A stretch of 64,000 nucleotides of DNA from Phaseolus vulgaris (GCF_000499845.2 NC_023754.2:23718611-23782610), one strand, 5' to 3'; positions 16,601 to 34,234 are shown, counted from the first letter of the stretch. Program-made: numbers and translations. The notes: a model not told the origin generated them from the sequence alone.

Positions 16601-18134
16601 CTGATTTAACTTCAGTAAACTTTCTAAAATAAAATCACTGCTGAAAATAACTTTTCAATTTATGCAAGCATTTTCAAGTTTCTAACTTCAATTTTTTTTT
16701 CAATTGTAATTAAAATTGTAACATCATCATTTACTATTTTTTTTTCAATTAGAACAGAACAGACATTGCATATTGAAGAAAAATAATAAATAACTATTAA
16801 TTAAATAAATAATAATATAGCAGCCACATGAGAGTATATTTAATATACATTTCAAGAAAAATAGAACTTAGTTACTCATAATTATGGAGGAAGATTCCTC
16901 AGAGAAAAAAAAAAGTTTTACGGTCTTAAAGTATGCAACTTTATCTAAGTGTATGAAAATAAGTTTTAGAGAGAGACGCTAACTTATTTAAGAATGATTC
17001 GCTTAAACGCTCACAATTTTATTTTTTTCATTATTATAGGTAGATTTAAAGGTTAATTAAAATTATCATTTACATTGAGCTACGTATATCAGAACAAATA
17101 TAACGAAAGAAGACTACTAAAAAAAATTATTAAATAAAAATTAATTTTATAGATAAAAATTAATTAATTATTATATTGACTAAAGTAGATATTATTTTAA
17201 AAAAAATTATTTATATTTAAATTGATAAGTTAAAATTTATAAACTAGTTTCTGAATTAATAACTAAAACGTGAGATATCAATTATTCTGATTATGTAATT
17301 CTAAAAATACAACAATATGAAAATACTTCAAACTTTTTTACAAAATTTGTGAGAGTGCGCAAGAATCTATGGGTGCAGGATGAAGCAGCCTTAGGACTAA
17401 CCCAAGGGATATAAAATTTTATTGGATCAGGCCCAAATATTTTTTATAAAAACCTATCAACATCTCAACATATTTTAATTAATAATGTATATGTTCTTAG
17501 ATTTATTTCGACCAATGTATAAACGAAAGGATTATCAATAGAATATGTTCACATATCTGAAACTACAAATTTCAAAACATTAAGTTTTCAAGAAATTTAT
17601 TTGTTTGAGTAATTTTATAATTTTCTATGATATTTTTATGAATAAAGTTAAGTAAGTAAGATTGGTTTGGATCATAGTGAATCAATTTTCAAAATTAGAT
17701 TTAAAATTTGATCCATTTTGAATAGTTCTTTTAAGATCGGCCACCATTGAGTTGATCTTATACCAAACAATTCAACAAATTTATGCCAATATAACTTTTT
17801 GTATGTTATGTGAAAACAATTAAAATAGGTACAAGGCATACCCTTAAAACTTATCTGAATGTACTCTTTTTAGAGCATATATTTGTTTCCAAAATCTGTC
17901 TGCAAAAATATTAGATTTAAAATAGAAATTTTAACCCTGCTTCATTAATCATGAAGACTATAAGCAAATAGATGATAATACACAGAAGGGTACAAAAGTA
18001 TGAAATACCCTCACATGTTTATCACCTCGACATCACCAGAATTCTCATAACATAGGAAACAACATCATGAAAATACAGTGACAGGTGACCATGATCCACC
18101 GCAGGCACAAGTCCTGTATGTGATTATTGAACTC

Positions 18135-18140
18135 TTTATT
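18135..18140 (-). terminator. PolyA signal AATAAA of peroxidase gene 3
   Basis: AATAAAGAG on the minus strand, about 58 bp past the stop of gene 3, as in genes 1 and 2. Confidence 0.55.
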
Positions 18141-18197
18141 AAGTAACTTTTAATATCTCTGCATTTTCAAACTATAGTTTTGGTTTTGGTAATTTAT

Positions 18198-20060
<1,863 letters not shown>

Positions 20061-20130
20061 TTCTCTATTATTTGTGCTAATTAGTATTGAACCTGTTGGC
20101 TATGTGAGACCCTTTGGATGAGAAAACAGC

Positions 20131-20138
20131 TATTTATA
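20131..20138 (-). promoter_or_regulatory. TATA box of peroxidase gene 3
   Basis: TATAAATA on the minus strand, 71 bp upstream of the first ATG. Confidence 0.7.
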
Positions 20139-21886
20139 GTGATACATGGCCTTTTAATCAATGCAATGTCCCTGCATTTCGTACTTCAGTCATTCAAATA
20201 ATTTTCAATCATGTCACTTCAGAGGAAAACGTGTAAAGTGATGAGAAAGATCTGGAGATTGCATGTGCATGTAGGAAAGTTTCATTTTGATTCAACTTAC
20301 AATTTGTTTCTCCAAATGATATGAGCTTTTTAAGCCTTGGTATTAGATGAACTTGGATTTACAGAGTTTAATTTTTATATATGTTACTGATTAATCCAAT
20401 AAGAAATTTTATTAGATCCTTTTATAGTAGTTATTGAAAATGTGAACAAATCTTTTTATGCTTGGATGATAGGTTTTTGTTATTATACATAAAAGAATTT
20501 AGTTAAATTTATTAACAAAGTACTACATTGATTTTAATAATGTGGAAGATGATTTAAGATTGAAGAGGAAATTTGTGAGGTGGAGAAAGAGTGAATTTAT
20601 GAGGTTGGTTGGATTGAGGGATGAGAGTGAATTTATGATGATGGTTTATTAAAATTTGAGAATGATGTGATAGATGAGAGAAAATTTAGAAATTATTTTA
20701 AAAATATAAGTTTACAAATTTATCCTTGTTATTAAAAAATATTTGAATAATAAATTATAATATTATTTTTGTGTATGTTTGAATTAATTGAAATTTTCTA
20801 ATATATAATATCCATAATTACTTTATTTTTTAATAAAAAATAAAAAATATAATAGAAAATATTTTTATGTTAAATTAAAATAATTTTATTAAATATATTA
20901 AATATATTAAAAATTATAAAAATAATATTTATTAATATATATTTGTTATTTTATATAACTATGTGTTGTTGATATTATAATTTTATTTTATTATTTTCAT
21001 TATTTATAAATGTATATTGTTATTAATAATAGTATAATTAAATATTTTTGAAATTGTTCAATAAATTTATGTATTTGTATATTGTATATTATGATAAAAT
21101 ATATGCACAAAGATATTTGGATAAAATATAATAATCTTACTTGAAATCAACACAAATATATTTATTTGTGTGAAAATTGAAAAAACATTTTCACCCTCTT
21201 CCTCATCGAGTCCATCACTCTCAAAACCATTGAAACAAACACAAGAAGTATCCTCTCCATTTTCCTTTCTCCCAATTCATGCCTACCTAGAAAGAAACAC
21301 AAATTCAAATGTCTTTTTATGAAACTAAGTGAATTTAACAAGTGTACATTTTAGATTTGACTGGGAAAAAAAATAAGAAAGTAAAATATTTTTTTTATAA
21401 ATTTATCAAATAAATATAAAAACTATAATGTTTGAGAAATAAAATTATTTGATATTTTTATTTTATAAAACTATTATACTAGTATTAAAAAATATTTAAT
21501 TTTAGTTGAGTTTAAAATTGTTAATTTATATTTACTTTATAGTTTAAAAGGAAAAAAAATATATACATTTGTGCTATGTGATGATACCAAAATATTATCC
21601 TTACCATTTTAAAATAATTACCTTTTAAATCTTTAAATTAATTATAAAAACTTAGAAATATTAACAAATAATTTCATTTTGTTATATTATAACATTTGTA
21701 CTAAATAAAACATTTTTTAGTAAAATAATATAATAACATAGTTAAAAACTTATAATATTGAATTAAGAAATGCTAGTAATTTTTATGATTAGATAGAAAG
21801 TTTAAATGATTATTAATTTAAAATAGATAAAAAAAAGTCGTATTCAAATATTATAATAAAATTTAAAGAACAAGTAAAAGTAAACT

Positions 21887-22261
21887 CACTGCAAGAAAAT
21901 CATGAAATAAAAACCAATTTTTAGAAATTAAAATAATTAGTTGTAATAGTAACTAAATTAGAGACCACTTTATAAACTAAAAAAAAATTGGGTTCTAAAT
22001 TAGTTTCTATTATTATTAAATAGTTTCTAAATTAGTATCTAATTAACAACCAAGGTTTTAGAGACCTTTAGAAACTAAATAATTGGTAGTTAAAACTGGT
22101 TGCTAATAAGATACCAATTTAGAAACTATTTAACAATAATAGAAACTAATTTAGAAATCAATTTTTTTTTAGTTTCTAAAATGGTCTCTAATTTAATTAC
22201 TATTGCAACTAATTATTTTGGTTTTTAAAAATTGGTTTCTATTTCATGATTTTTTTTAGTG
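21887..22261. mobile_element. CACTA-type MITE, copy 1, with ACT target duplication
   Basis: Starts CACTGCAAGAAAATCATGAA and ends as its inverted complement (TTTCATGATTTTTTTTAGTG). The direct repeat ACT flanks it at 21884-21886 and 22262-22264. CACTA ends and 3-bp target duplications are hallmarks of the En/Spm superfamily. The two halves are nearly complementary along their whole length, so the single strand would fold into one long hairpin. 375 bp, no coding capacity. Confidence 0.8.
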
Positions 22262-23639
22262 ACTTTAAATAATCAATAACATGATTTATGTCGCATGTGT
22301 AGTGGATTTTAAAAATATGGATGCTAATTTTAATTTTTAATTTTTTAAGGCTGATTTTAAATAGTTTTAATTTATTATTAAAGTTTAAATTAATTTTTAA
22401 TTAAAACGACACTAATATGTTTTTACTTTAAAAAAATTATAATTTAATGTTAACTAAATAACATTAAATAAAATTATTTTTAATATTAATTTAATTTGTG
22501 TCGTCATTTAAATATATATATATATATATATATATAATTCATCTTCAATAAAAATAAAACACAAACAAGAGAATACACATAAAAAAAATTGAGTAGAAGG
22601 ATATAAGTATAGATAAAGAGTATGAGTATGAATATAGAGACGGGTGGGTAGGAAGAAATGAGTATAGATGAAATATATAAGAAAAATGAATGAGATAAAT
22701 GTGAAAAATAAAAATTGTGATAGAAGAGATTTGTCATTTAAAATATAAGCTTAAAAATAATTTACTATTCTTATTTATTGTTGCACCTAGTATATAAATA
22801 AAATTAATGTCGCTAATATTAACTTAAATAAATATTAAAAATAGATTATACCAAAATTAGTTCAATCAATATTAACTTAAATAAATAAAATACATATTAA
22901 TCTGAGTGACACTAACTTTAATAAATATAAATATTAAAAATAAATAAGATTAATATCAATTAAATTATCACTAACTTTATTTATTTTTAATATTTTTTTC
23001 AATTATTATCGATAATATTTTTATTTTTACATTATTAAAAAGTTAATCTATTATTATAGTCAACGTTTAATTGACATGTATATTTTACATAATATAAAAT
23101 TTAATTTAAAAATAATTTTATAATTTTTAACTTTTAAAAAAATTTAACCTTATGTGGTTAAAATTAATTTAATCACATCTAATAACGTCGTATTCTAGTA
23201 CATATTATTATTTCAAGTTAATTAATGTTTTTTTTAATAAAATATATTATATACTAAAATGAAGCAATAAAAATAAGATTGGAGGTAATAAAACACAATT
23301 ATAATAATAAATTAAATAATAATGTATGTACACGTAGAATCAATATTTAAATTATTATATTTTAATAATTAATTTTCTAATAAATTATTTTAATTTTATT
23401 TTCTTAAATATACGTTACTTGTTAAAGTCAATAAACAATGGAAAAGAGAGTTTGTTTCTTGTTGCCTATTAAAGGATATGAGATGGAACATTGTCTATAG
23501 ACTTTTAAAAAGGGAAAAAAAATGAACACCTTCTTAGTGGGTCGTTTTCTCTCCATTATATTATGGAACTCCTTATTGAATTTATCAAATAATTAATCTA
23601 TATAAGATCAATACTCATGATCTTTGAATTTAGGACACT

Positions 23640-24055
23640 TCTCTTAAATGGCGTGTCGGTGTTATAGTATCGAACACCGACACTTGTATGATACCTGTAG
23701 GACACGTATCCGTGAAGTGTCCAATTCAAAAAGTATTTTTTAAATTTGTGAGAATTCTAGTACGTTCTAACACAATTTTAAAAAGAAAAAATACATTAAT
23801 TTTTAAAAAAATCAAATTTTATTGTATAAATTGTCATTATGATTATAAAAATAAGAAATAAATTCTTGGGAACCAGACAAAAAATAATCTGGAACATACC
23901 TATACACATAAATATTTATTGTCAACTTATATAATTCATAATATATAGATCTGTGTCCCCGTGTCCTACATTTTAAAGATTTTACGTATCTCTGTGTCCA
24001 TGTCCGTGTCGTATCAGTATCCGTAACTGTATCAGTGCTACATAGCTCACAATAT
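23640..24055. mobile_element. Inverted-repeat element with 'TGTAGGACACG' arms
   Basis: The left arm (about 23648-23725) and the complement of the right arm (about 23945-24052) both carry TGTAGGACACG plus repeated GTGTC/GACAC words (GTGTCCGTGTC type). The centre is AT-rich. This wording recalls common non-autonomous DNA transposons of legumes; superfamily not determined. No target duplication could be fixed. Confidence 0.4.
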
Positions 24056-26185
24056 TTAATATGTTTAATTAACTCTTCAAGTAGATTAGAATTTTGATAA
24101 CTAATTATAAGAAATAAAAGATAAAATATGCAAATATTGATTGAATATAACCCTATCAAAGAAATTTATTTTTTATAAACTAAAAGGGTACGAACGGGAT
24201 AATTGATTGAAGATAAAAAAATAAAATTGGGGGAAATTTACATGAGTTTATAATTATTATTTATCTAGAAAAGAGGCTCAAACAATCCACCACCAAGTGC
24301 ATATTTTTTTATTCACTTCAAAGAAAAATATCAGCAATACACTTCTTAATATTTTTATTTTATTAAAGATTATATAATTTCGTAAATTCTAAATTGAATT
24401 TTATAAATGTCTAATATGGTTTTTATAGTTTCGAAAAAATATAACAATAATGGGGCATAAATTTGAATGACGCTGTTTATATTCCAATTCATGGTTTGCA
24501 GCGTCCTTGGAAAGTTAATTTTATGAATAAATAAACCATGAGACAAAATCATCACTGCTTTCTAAGTATTTGAATATAAAATAATAAAATATAATTTCGA
24601 GTATCAAACCATGGTTTAAATATATAAAAAAAAGTGAAAACTTTGTTTTCCAATTATATTCATGACATGTGTATTATGTTAATGAAAAATAAGGAAAAAA
24701 TAAAAAAAAAATATAGATTATTTAAAGATTCGTCTAACTCTGTATAAAATAAAAAATAAAAATTACACACTTTATTAAGTTGGGCCAAACTAGCTTTTGG
24801 ATTATTTTGGATTAATGGTTATTATTAGAATAATTAAATTGGTAGGAGAGACATATCAGTCAAAATATCTTGCTATAAAGTCAGTGATACCTAACTTAAG
24901 CATCCAACAAAAACAATTTGTTATGTTCTAAAGATATTATTCCGTTAACCAATGAAACTCATGATATAAGTCGAAGTGAATATACACATCAAATATCCAA
25001 AACATAAACAAACACTAGATTTAAGGGTTGGAATACCTCTACAATATCCTCTTTTAATTAATTTAATTTTTTTGATAAAAAAAATAAAAAAATAAAAAAA
25101 CACTAAATTGAGAAAACTTCTAAGAAACTCATTTACATTTATCTCCATTTCATCACATACTCATAAATACCCTTTTATCATTTATCTCTTTCCTCTAGCA
25201 ATTCCACCGACAAATTGTCTAAGCTTTAGCCTCTATTTCTCCTAAAGTCCTCTTTAGTTAAAGAATGAACATCTCTTTCTAAAGCAAATGTTTACTCTGG
25301 AGACATATTGCTTACCCCTAACCTACAAAAACACACAACTTTCCTCCCTAAAACAAGAAAATAACTATTCAAAACCACTAAAACTAAAATACTACTCATT
25401 AACATATTTTATACATACCAATGATTTCATGCATCAAAATTCTGCAAAATTTTCTTTATAACACCACAAAGACCTCTATATAATCAACTCTTTCATTCTT
25501 AAATACACTCATATTTCTATATTTCTAAATTTCACCTAAAAATACAATCCACACAATTCCTAAATTCTCAAAGCAACCTAGGACTTTCTTCTTATGACTC
25601 TTTAATTTGTTTGGTTTTTGAGGAAGAAGACAAATGCATTATAACACACAAAATCCTGTGCTTGAGATGACAAGGGCACGATTTAGAACCTTTGATTTAA
25701 AATTAAATTATTCAATTATCCCTGCATCTTAGAAATTCGAGACTAAATCTTCAAATTAATTATTTTTTATAAAATAATATAAAATATTTTTGAAATATTC
25801 CAACAGTATAAAAAACATTATGTATTTGTATAACTCCAAAATTATCAATAACCAATAAAGTCTTTATCTACATATAACTCATAATTATCAATGGCAAACA
25901 AATTTTTTTTCTGCATATAATTCGTATAACATCTTTTTACTATCTCTATCCAAAAACATCTAAATTAGAAATTAATTAATTAGTTATTGCTTTAGGCCAC
26001 TAAAAAATTATGGAGCCTTGAAATCACTGTACCATGATAATTTATGATGGTTTTAAAAGTTCTAAACATATAAAATAGTCATATCAGCAACACTTGATTA
26101 TTTTTCACCTCAAAATCTTATTTAAAAGTTTTAAATAGTTCAGAAAGGAATTAGTAAGTTAACTTTTATTTATTTCACTTTAACT

Positions 26186-26187
<2 letters not shown>

Positions 26188-26234
<47 letters not shown>
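26188..26234. repeat. (ATT)n microsatellite, left part
   Basis: About 47 bp of near-perfect ATT repeats. The same repeat resumes at 26680-26700 beyond the inserted solo LTR. Confidence 0.9.
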
Positions 26235-26235
<1 letters not shown>

Positions 26236-26679
26236 GTATTGTTAGACTGAGAGGTCTAACCGGCATAAAAATATATATATATATATATATATATAAATTA
26301 AATGTAATGTATATATAATAAATATTGTTATTGTAGTAAGGTTAAACATGATAAAGTTCAAGTAGGTTATGAGCTTAATAAGAAAACATTATAAATAGGA
26401 CGTCAGTCTAAGAAGTAAGTAGGGTGATTTTTATCGGATAATTACTTAAAACTAATCCCGACTTTGGCATAAGCGCCTTGTAGTTACACACAACCAATAG
26501 TGAGAGGAGACCGAGAGAAGAAGCTGGAAGTTGCAGTTAATCTAGCCCAACTTAGGAAGCTTGCCAAACTTAGGTTCAATCCGAAAGTCTAACCTAAAGA
26601 GCCTAATATGAGAGTTCAACCCGAAAACTCAGTCAATACATTCTGCTTGAAGAGATTTTCTGACCTTTTTGCAAGAACA
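26235..26679 (+). mobile_element. Solo LTR inside an (ATT)n microsatellite
   Basis: A 445-bp block begins TGTATTGTTAGACTGAGAGG and ends TTTTTGCAAGAACA (TG...CA). ATTAT precedes it (26230-26234) and follows it (26680-26684). It has a promoter-like TATAAATAGG near 26392, as expected for an LTR in this orientation. There is no internal coding domain, and the block is more GC-rich and complex than its flanks. Because the target duplication lies in ATT repeats it is weak evidence by itself. It could also be a TRIM. Superfamily uncertain (Copia-like size). Confidence 0.6.
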
Positions 26680-26700
26680 ATTATTATTATTATTATTATA
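26680..26700. repeat. (ATT)n microsatellite, right part
   Basis: ATT repeats resume directly after the CA end of the solo LTR, in the same register and strand as the left block. Confidence 0.8.
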
Positions 26701-28500
26701 TTTGTTGGAATTAAAATGATATAAAGTATGTAAAACTATTATTCATTTTTATAATTTACAGTATGATATTTAGATTTAATTTCAATATACCAGTTTATCG
26801 AATGAACAATATGTTAAATTTTGTAATAAGTGATTTAAAAATTATATCTATAAATTATTTCATGTTGACAACATGAAAATAAACCTATAACTATTTTTGA
26901 ATTTTTCAATGATGCCATTAAAGTTTATCCTCATTAATTTAATGATTTTATTGACTATGGGGAAGGCTAGTGAAGGACAAGGACAATGAATACAGCAAGA
27001 TAGCGTGTAAGACATAAATGACGAGACCAACTAAGAAGCTCATGCTTAATGATAAAGTTGTTAAAATGGTTTGGTCAATCGATTTTTTTGTGGTCTTAAA
27101 ATTATTATTTTTTTCGCGGTTTTTTTTGAGTTATATTGTCTCAGTTTCATTCCGAGCTTCAATAATTTATTTTCTCTGATATTTTCTTTTCTATTTTTTT
27201 TAGCAGCATTCAAACAAATATATACACACTAAGCCCAGATATTAATATGTAATATTAAACCGACAAGATTATGAAAAAAGGGAGACATATATTTTAGTAA
27301 CTTACGTTGGAGGAATACGAAAAAGAATCCAAGTGTTGAAGAAATGAAACCTACTTTTGTCAGTCATGTTTGTCTGCTTTAGCTCGTTTTCTTGCTTATC
27401 TTCTGCACGAACAAAGAAGATAGTGTCGTGAGAACGTGCTTTGGTTGTGGCACACACACATGCATCTAAACATATGACATAATCCTAACATAAATTTAAT
27501 CATTTATCACAATTTTTCAAACTTTTCCGTTAGGATCTAATCTATGATATAGACTTTTAGTGATTGCTTCCTAATTTCTAACTCAACTTTTTTAGATTAT
27601 ATACGTGCACAATCTGACGTTGACGTTCTACTTTTTAATTTCTCAAATTTAATTTAAACAAAAATACTTTTTAAACCCAAAATCCCCAGAAGAAATCTTA
27701 TAACATTTTTGGATAATCATTTATAAAGAAAAATATTTACATAGTATTTAGAGTCTTAAAAGCCTGATATATTATTACATACAGTATTAAAGTATATATG
27801 CGTATCTTTAGACAGACATGGATAGAATATGACATAAAGATTTGGGCATTGACCCGTGAACCGTGTTACCTTCTCCAGTTCAATACTCTATACCAATAAT
27901 AGGTTACTTCAACAACGAAATTTGAAACATGTTTTTTTGACAAAAGAGCAACAACCATCTAAATATTGACATTTTCTTATTAATTGTTGTATACTCAACT
28001 TGATAGAGTTAGCGTGTGTAGAGCAAGACATGGGTTAATTAGAAAAAAATAGCGTGTGGTGAGCTAACTCTGCATCACAAAAGAAGATTTTGAATATGTA
28101 CAAGTTTTGGAGACCACTCAAAGAGTTAACGTCAATGACAAATGACTACAGACAAAACTGGACACGTCACCACCTATCATAAGGTTATGAACTTTCTACA
28201 CATCTCAACAACAACCTTAATTTCTGCTTAACTTCACTGACTAGGTCATCCATTATTGCAATGCATGATTTCAAACAATTTTGTTCATACAACGTTTTTT
28301 CTCCCTTTATAGGCAGATTATCCATTTTGTATTTTGTACGTTGTGTCTCGTAGACATAAATCGATTAGAAATCTTCTTCACATCATTTATGTTTGTGTGC
28401 GAAAATTATAGCCCTTAATGTAAATAAGTTTTTCAACTTTTCTTAACAATCTCCGTGCTAATCAAACACGAATGTATATTTTCAATTTGAATATGTTATT

Positions 28501-28540
<40 letters not shown>

Positions 28541-29300
28541 TACAGGTATCAGCACTCTACTTGTAAATAGTTTCAGATGAAAGAAAAAAAAAAGTCGAAT
28601 AAAAAAACGATACCTTTACAATGTAATAAGAGAAAGAAAGACGAAAGGAAAATAACCTCCCAAAAATGAAATATCACGAAAAAAAAGGAAAAAGAAGGAT
28701 TTAGTCTCTTTGAAATATATATAATTAAGTTTTAATATTTTTTAAAATATATTGTTTGTAAAATATAAATCCATCCAATTAACAACTCAATAATTAATAT
28801 TTTAATTATATTTATTTTTTAATTAAAGTATTATTGTATTATTACAAGAGATTCAAGTGAATGTTTTTATTATTGATAATGGCAAACAATATTTTTCAAT
28901 AAATAAGATGTACTTTTATTATTTTAGATTTCAAATGATAGAGAATATCTTTATTAAAAGAAAAAAAAACAAACTATTTTGACAATTCAGATTGTCTCTT
29001 ACTTCCATTTAACAATTTTATATATTAATAAAATATTTAATTAAAATATTAATAAAAGTGGTGTAGGATGGTGGTATAAATTTTGATGGAACTGAAATTA
29101 TTAGGTCTTTATAAAAAAGATAGGAAATGTCATTGGACACCTTCTTTTAATTAATGTTATTTGTTTAAGCTAAAACTTACCGAGTCTCATTAATTTAAAA
29201 AGTAAAAATAAAACTCATACAAGTTTTATAGAAGAAAAAAGACAAGATTATAAAAAAATTGTATAAAAAATTAAATATTAAAAAAACATGTTTATTACAT
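26701..29300. other. Spacer without a supported gene
   Basis: AT-rich DNA with an (AT)n microsatellite at 28505-28537. A stretch near 27860-28330 is less AT-rich than the rest but has no open frame, peroxidase motif or RNA gene that I can identify. Confidence 0.5.
28505..28537. repeat. (AT)n microsatellite
   Basis: About 16 perfect AT units. Confidence 0.9.
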
Positions 29301-29309
29301 TTTCTAAAA

Positions 29310-30810
29310 ACTGGTGCGCAGGTAGTGATAGCGTGTCATGCGTAGACCCGCAAAAGCAAGTCCACCAACCAATGAAATTTATATTCCTCTCTCTCTCTCT
29401 CTATTTTTTTCAAAATTATTTTTTATTTTTTTATTTTTCACCTCATTTTTAATCAATTTATATATGTATTATAATGTAAAAATTAAAAGTGTAAATGATT
29501 TTTTTTATAAAAAAATATTAAAGTTAAAAAGATTTATTATATTTTTTATTTCTAAAAAAACTTGAAATCATACTTAAAAAGGAGGGAGTATTTATTACAT
29601 GACATGGTGATGCTTAGGTGACAGAAGGAGGATTTGTTTGAAAAATGAAAAGTATCTTATCTTGAGATTTATTATATTTATAGTAAGTAACATGGTATGG
29701 TGCATCGAAATTAGTTTATAATTAGGAATTAAGAAGCATAAGTGTTGCATTAAAGTAAGCCATGCTCTAACATAACACAGATCTCGACCAGTTATCGGTT
29801 GTGTATGCATTTTTTAATTATTTCTTTCGTTTTCAGTTTCTGTTTTTGGCATCTACTTTTCACTTTTCTGGGTTTTCCTCTTCCATTATTTGTTTCTTCA
29901 CCTTCTGCTTACTTTTAAACACACTTTTAATACTGCTTACTTTTCTCGTGCAGGATTAATCCTACTCCAAAGATCCAAATTATTTATTAGATTAAGATAA
30001 TCTTGGATCTCTTCGGCTACTTATAATAGTAACATAATAAAAGATTCTCTTTACATATAAAAAAACACCTTATCTCTTATTAATTACAGTACTTTCTTTT
30101 TATTTGAATATAAGATATTTTTTAATTTTTTTCCTTATTTGTTTGATAACCTTTTTTATTAATTATTTTTAACTACAGCACTTTTAATTATTTTAGCAAT
30201 GAATAATAAAATATTAATGATTTCTTTCTCTCTTACGAGAATTGAAGAATACGACTGATTCACTGCTATTATTTCTAAAAAATTATTAAATAAAACTATT
30301 TTTTTATAAATTAACCATTTAGGTCGAAAGTAAATAAATAGAATGAAGTGATATAGTTAAGAGAAAATTCGAAAATTTGTATTACAATTATAGATATTGC
30401 TGCTACTTAATTAACAAACTTTCTTAGTAGACCTGGTACTTTTATATTTAGGAGTGAAAAAAGTGAAAGATAAATGAATGAAAGTAAGTTTGAATTTGAC
30501 TTTTATTTAAATTAAAAACTTAATTCATTTTAAATTAAGACGTGTTGTTATATTCTTGATGTTTATCTATGATGAATTTTATGAAAATCTTGACTAGTTA
30601 TATTTAATGGATATTTTTTTCTTAGTCACTTTTTTATTATTAATATTCTTTGTTCTTATAATTCATTAAGAAAAAGGAGGAACATAGAAAGACTAAAGAA
30701 AACTTTCTCGATATGTGGTATTTTCTTTTTGCTTCATAATTGTACTTTGACCATTTTAAAATTTGAAAAAAACTTGCACAAGTGGAGCTTGCCAAAAAAA
30801 CACGTGTAGG
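29310..30810 (-). repeat. Duplicate of the gene 4 upstream region, without a gene
   Basis: Several word pairs occur in the same order here and upstream of gene 4. CTGGTGC..AG.GGTAG(T)G then ..AATTTAT(A/G)TTCCT appears at about 29312 and 34453. CATAAGTGTTG then TTAAAGTAAGC(C/A)ATG appears at about 29738 and 34731. TCTCGATATGTG(G/A)TATTTT appears at about 30707 and 35463. This points to an old segmental duplication carrying a peroxidase promoter region. No peroxidase exon follows it on the minus strand (below 29.3 kb). Confidence 0.5.
29385..29590. mobile_element. Possible Stowaway-like MITE
   Basis: The right end GGAGGGAGTA (29581-29590) is typical of plant Stowaway elements. The left end is a degenerate CTCTCTCTCTCTCTA run, and the inside is low-complexity AT. 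This block is missing from the homologous region near 34.52 kb, which fits an insertion after the duplication. Confidence 0.35.
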
Positions 30811-31606
30811 CACAAGTGGCCCATGTTTTGTGTCTTATTATCTTTTCCATATTTTTCTTCTTCTTTTTCTAACGATGGATTTAGAATTTTTAAATTCTTT
30901 AATTATTATTTAATCAGAAACCAACTAGGAGACAAAGTTACCCCATTCAAATAAAACCCCGAAGATGCAATTACACTTATGTAAATATTTTTTTTTTGGC
31001 AAAGAATATAATGAATTAAAAGGAAAAACTTTACATATATGTTACTTATGTAAATATTTAGTGTAATTTTGATATTAGCACAACACCCAATCATGACTCT
31101 TTAAGCATATAAAATATTAATAACTATAACAAGTAACATATATTTTTTAAAGCACATGAAGTGAATGGTTAAGGAAATATTTTGGATTAAACGTAAAATA
31201 GTTTTTTTAGATAAAATCCTAAGCATATACTTCTATCATTTCCCATATGTAAGAAAAAGAAAGAGTGGCTCCTGAAGATTTCATTTAAACTATTATTTCA
31301 ATGACAAGTTGATCCATTGGCCAAGTGGACAAACCATAAGCGAATTAAATATAAACAATGGTGGATTATAGTTTAAATGTTTTGTTTAACTTCTATCATC
31401 TATTTTTTAACTTAACTTTGTAATTATATAATTATAATTAGCTTCTTCAGGATCTCTTTCAAAAATTAGAAGAAGGACACAAACAACGGGTTAGAGGCAC
31501 AAAAAGAAATTGGTTTTGAACACTGCATGATTCAAACTACAATGAGAGTAACACACACATTACATAACTTTGTCAGGCACATGCCATGAATGTGCCTAAT
31601 AACTTC
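30811..31606. other. Downstream flank of gene 4, no gene
   Basis: AT-rich, no supported gene. Open frames at 30763-30954 (plus) and 30906-31094 (minus) overlap each other and show no motif. Confidence 0.5.
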
Positions 31607-31612
31607 TTTATT
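31607..31612 (-). terminator. PolyA signal AATAAA of peroxidase gene 4
   Basis: AATAAAGAA on the minus strand, about 49 bp past the stop of gene 4. The nearby plus-strand words AATCACACCATTT and AAGT are shared with the 3' flank of gene 1 (near 3422), showing the flanks were duplicated too. Confidence 0.55.
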
Positions 31613-31660
31613 GGTGGCCTCAAATCACACCATTTCAAGTAACTAGTCATCCTAATTCAT

Positions 31661-34155
<2,495 letters not shown>

Positions 34156-34234
34156 TTTCTCTTTTTTTTTTCTAACTGATAGTGTTCAGCTCTCTGTAGG
34201 TGTGCTTTGGTGAGTTATGCAGATAGGAAGCCTT

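Larger units (their letters stand above)
11687..18134. other. AT-rich spacer between peroxidase genes 2 and 3
   Basis: About 6.4 kb without a supported gene. It holds a 45-bp tandem duplication at 12352-12429 and a decayed dispersed repeat near 13605-13690. Short open frames at 15205-15402 (plus) and 15890-16084 (minus) have no recognisable motif and base composition like the surroundings. The last few hundred bases before gene 3 hold its 3' flank. Confidence 0.55.
20139..26187. other. AT-rich, transposon-bearing spacer upstream of gene 3
   Basis: The first few hundred bases are the gene 3 promoter region. Beyond that no gene is supported. The stretch contains a MITE (21887-22261), an (AT)n microsatellite (about 22512-22535) and an inverted-repeat element (about 23640-24055). 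A pyrimidine-rich block at about 24900-25680 differs in composition from its surroundings and I cannot name it. Open frames on the minus strand at 22504-22737, 23812-24159 and 24945-25148 are low-complexity or fall within repeats. Confidence 0.5.
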
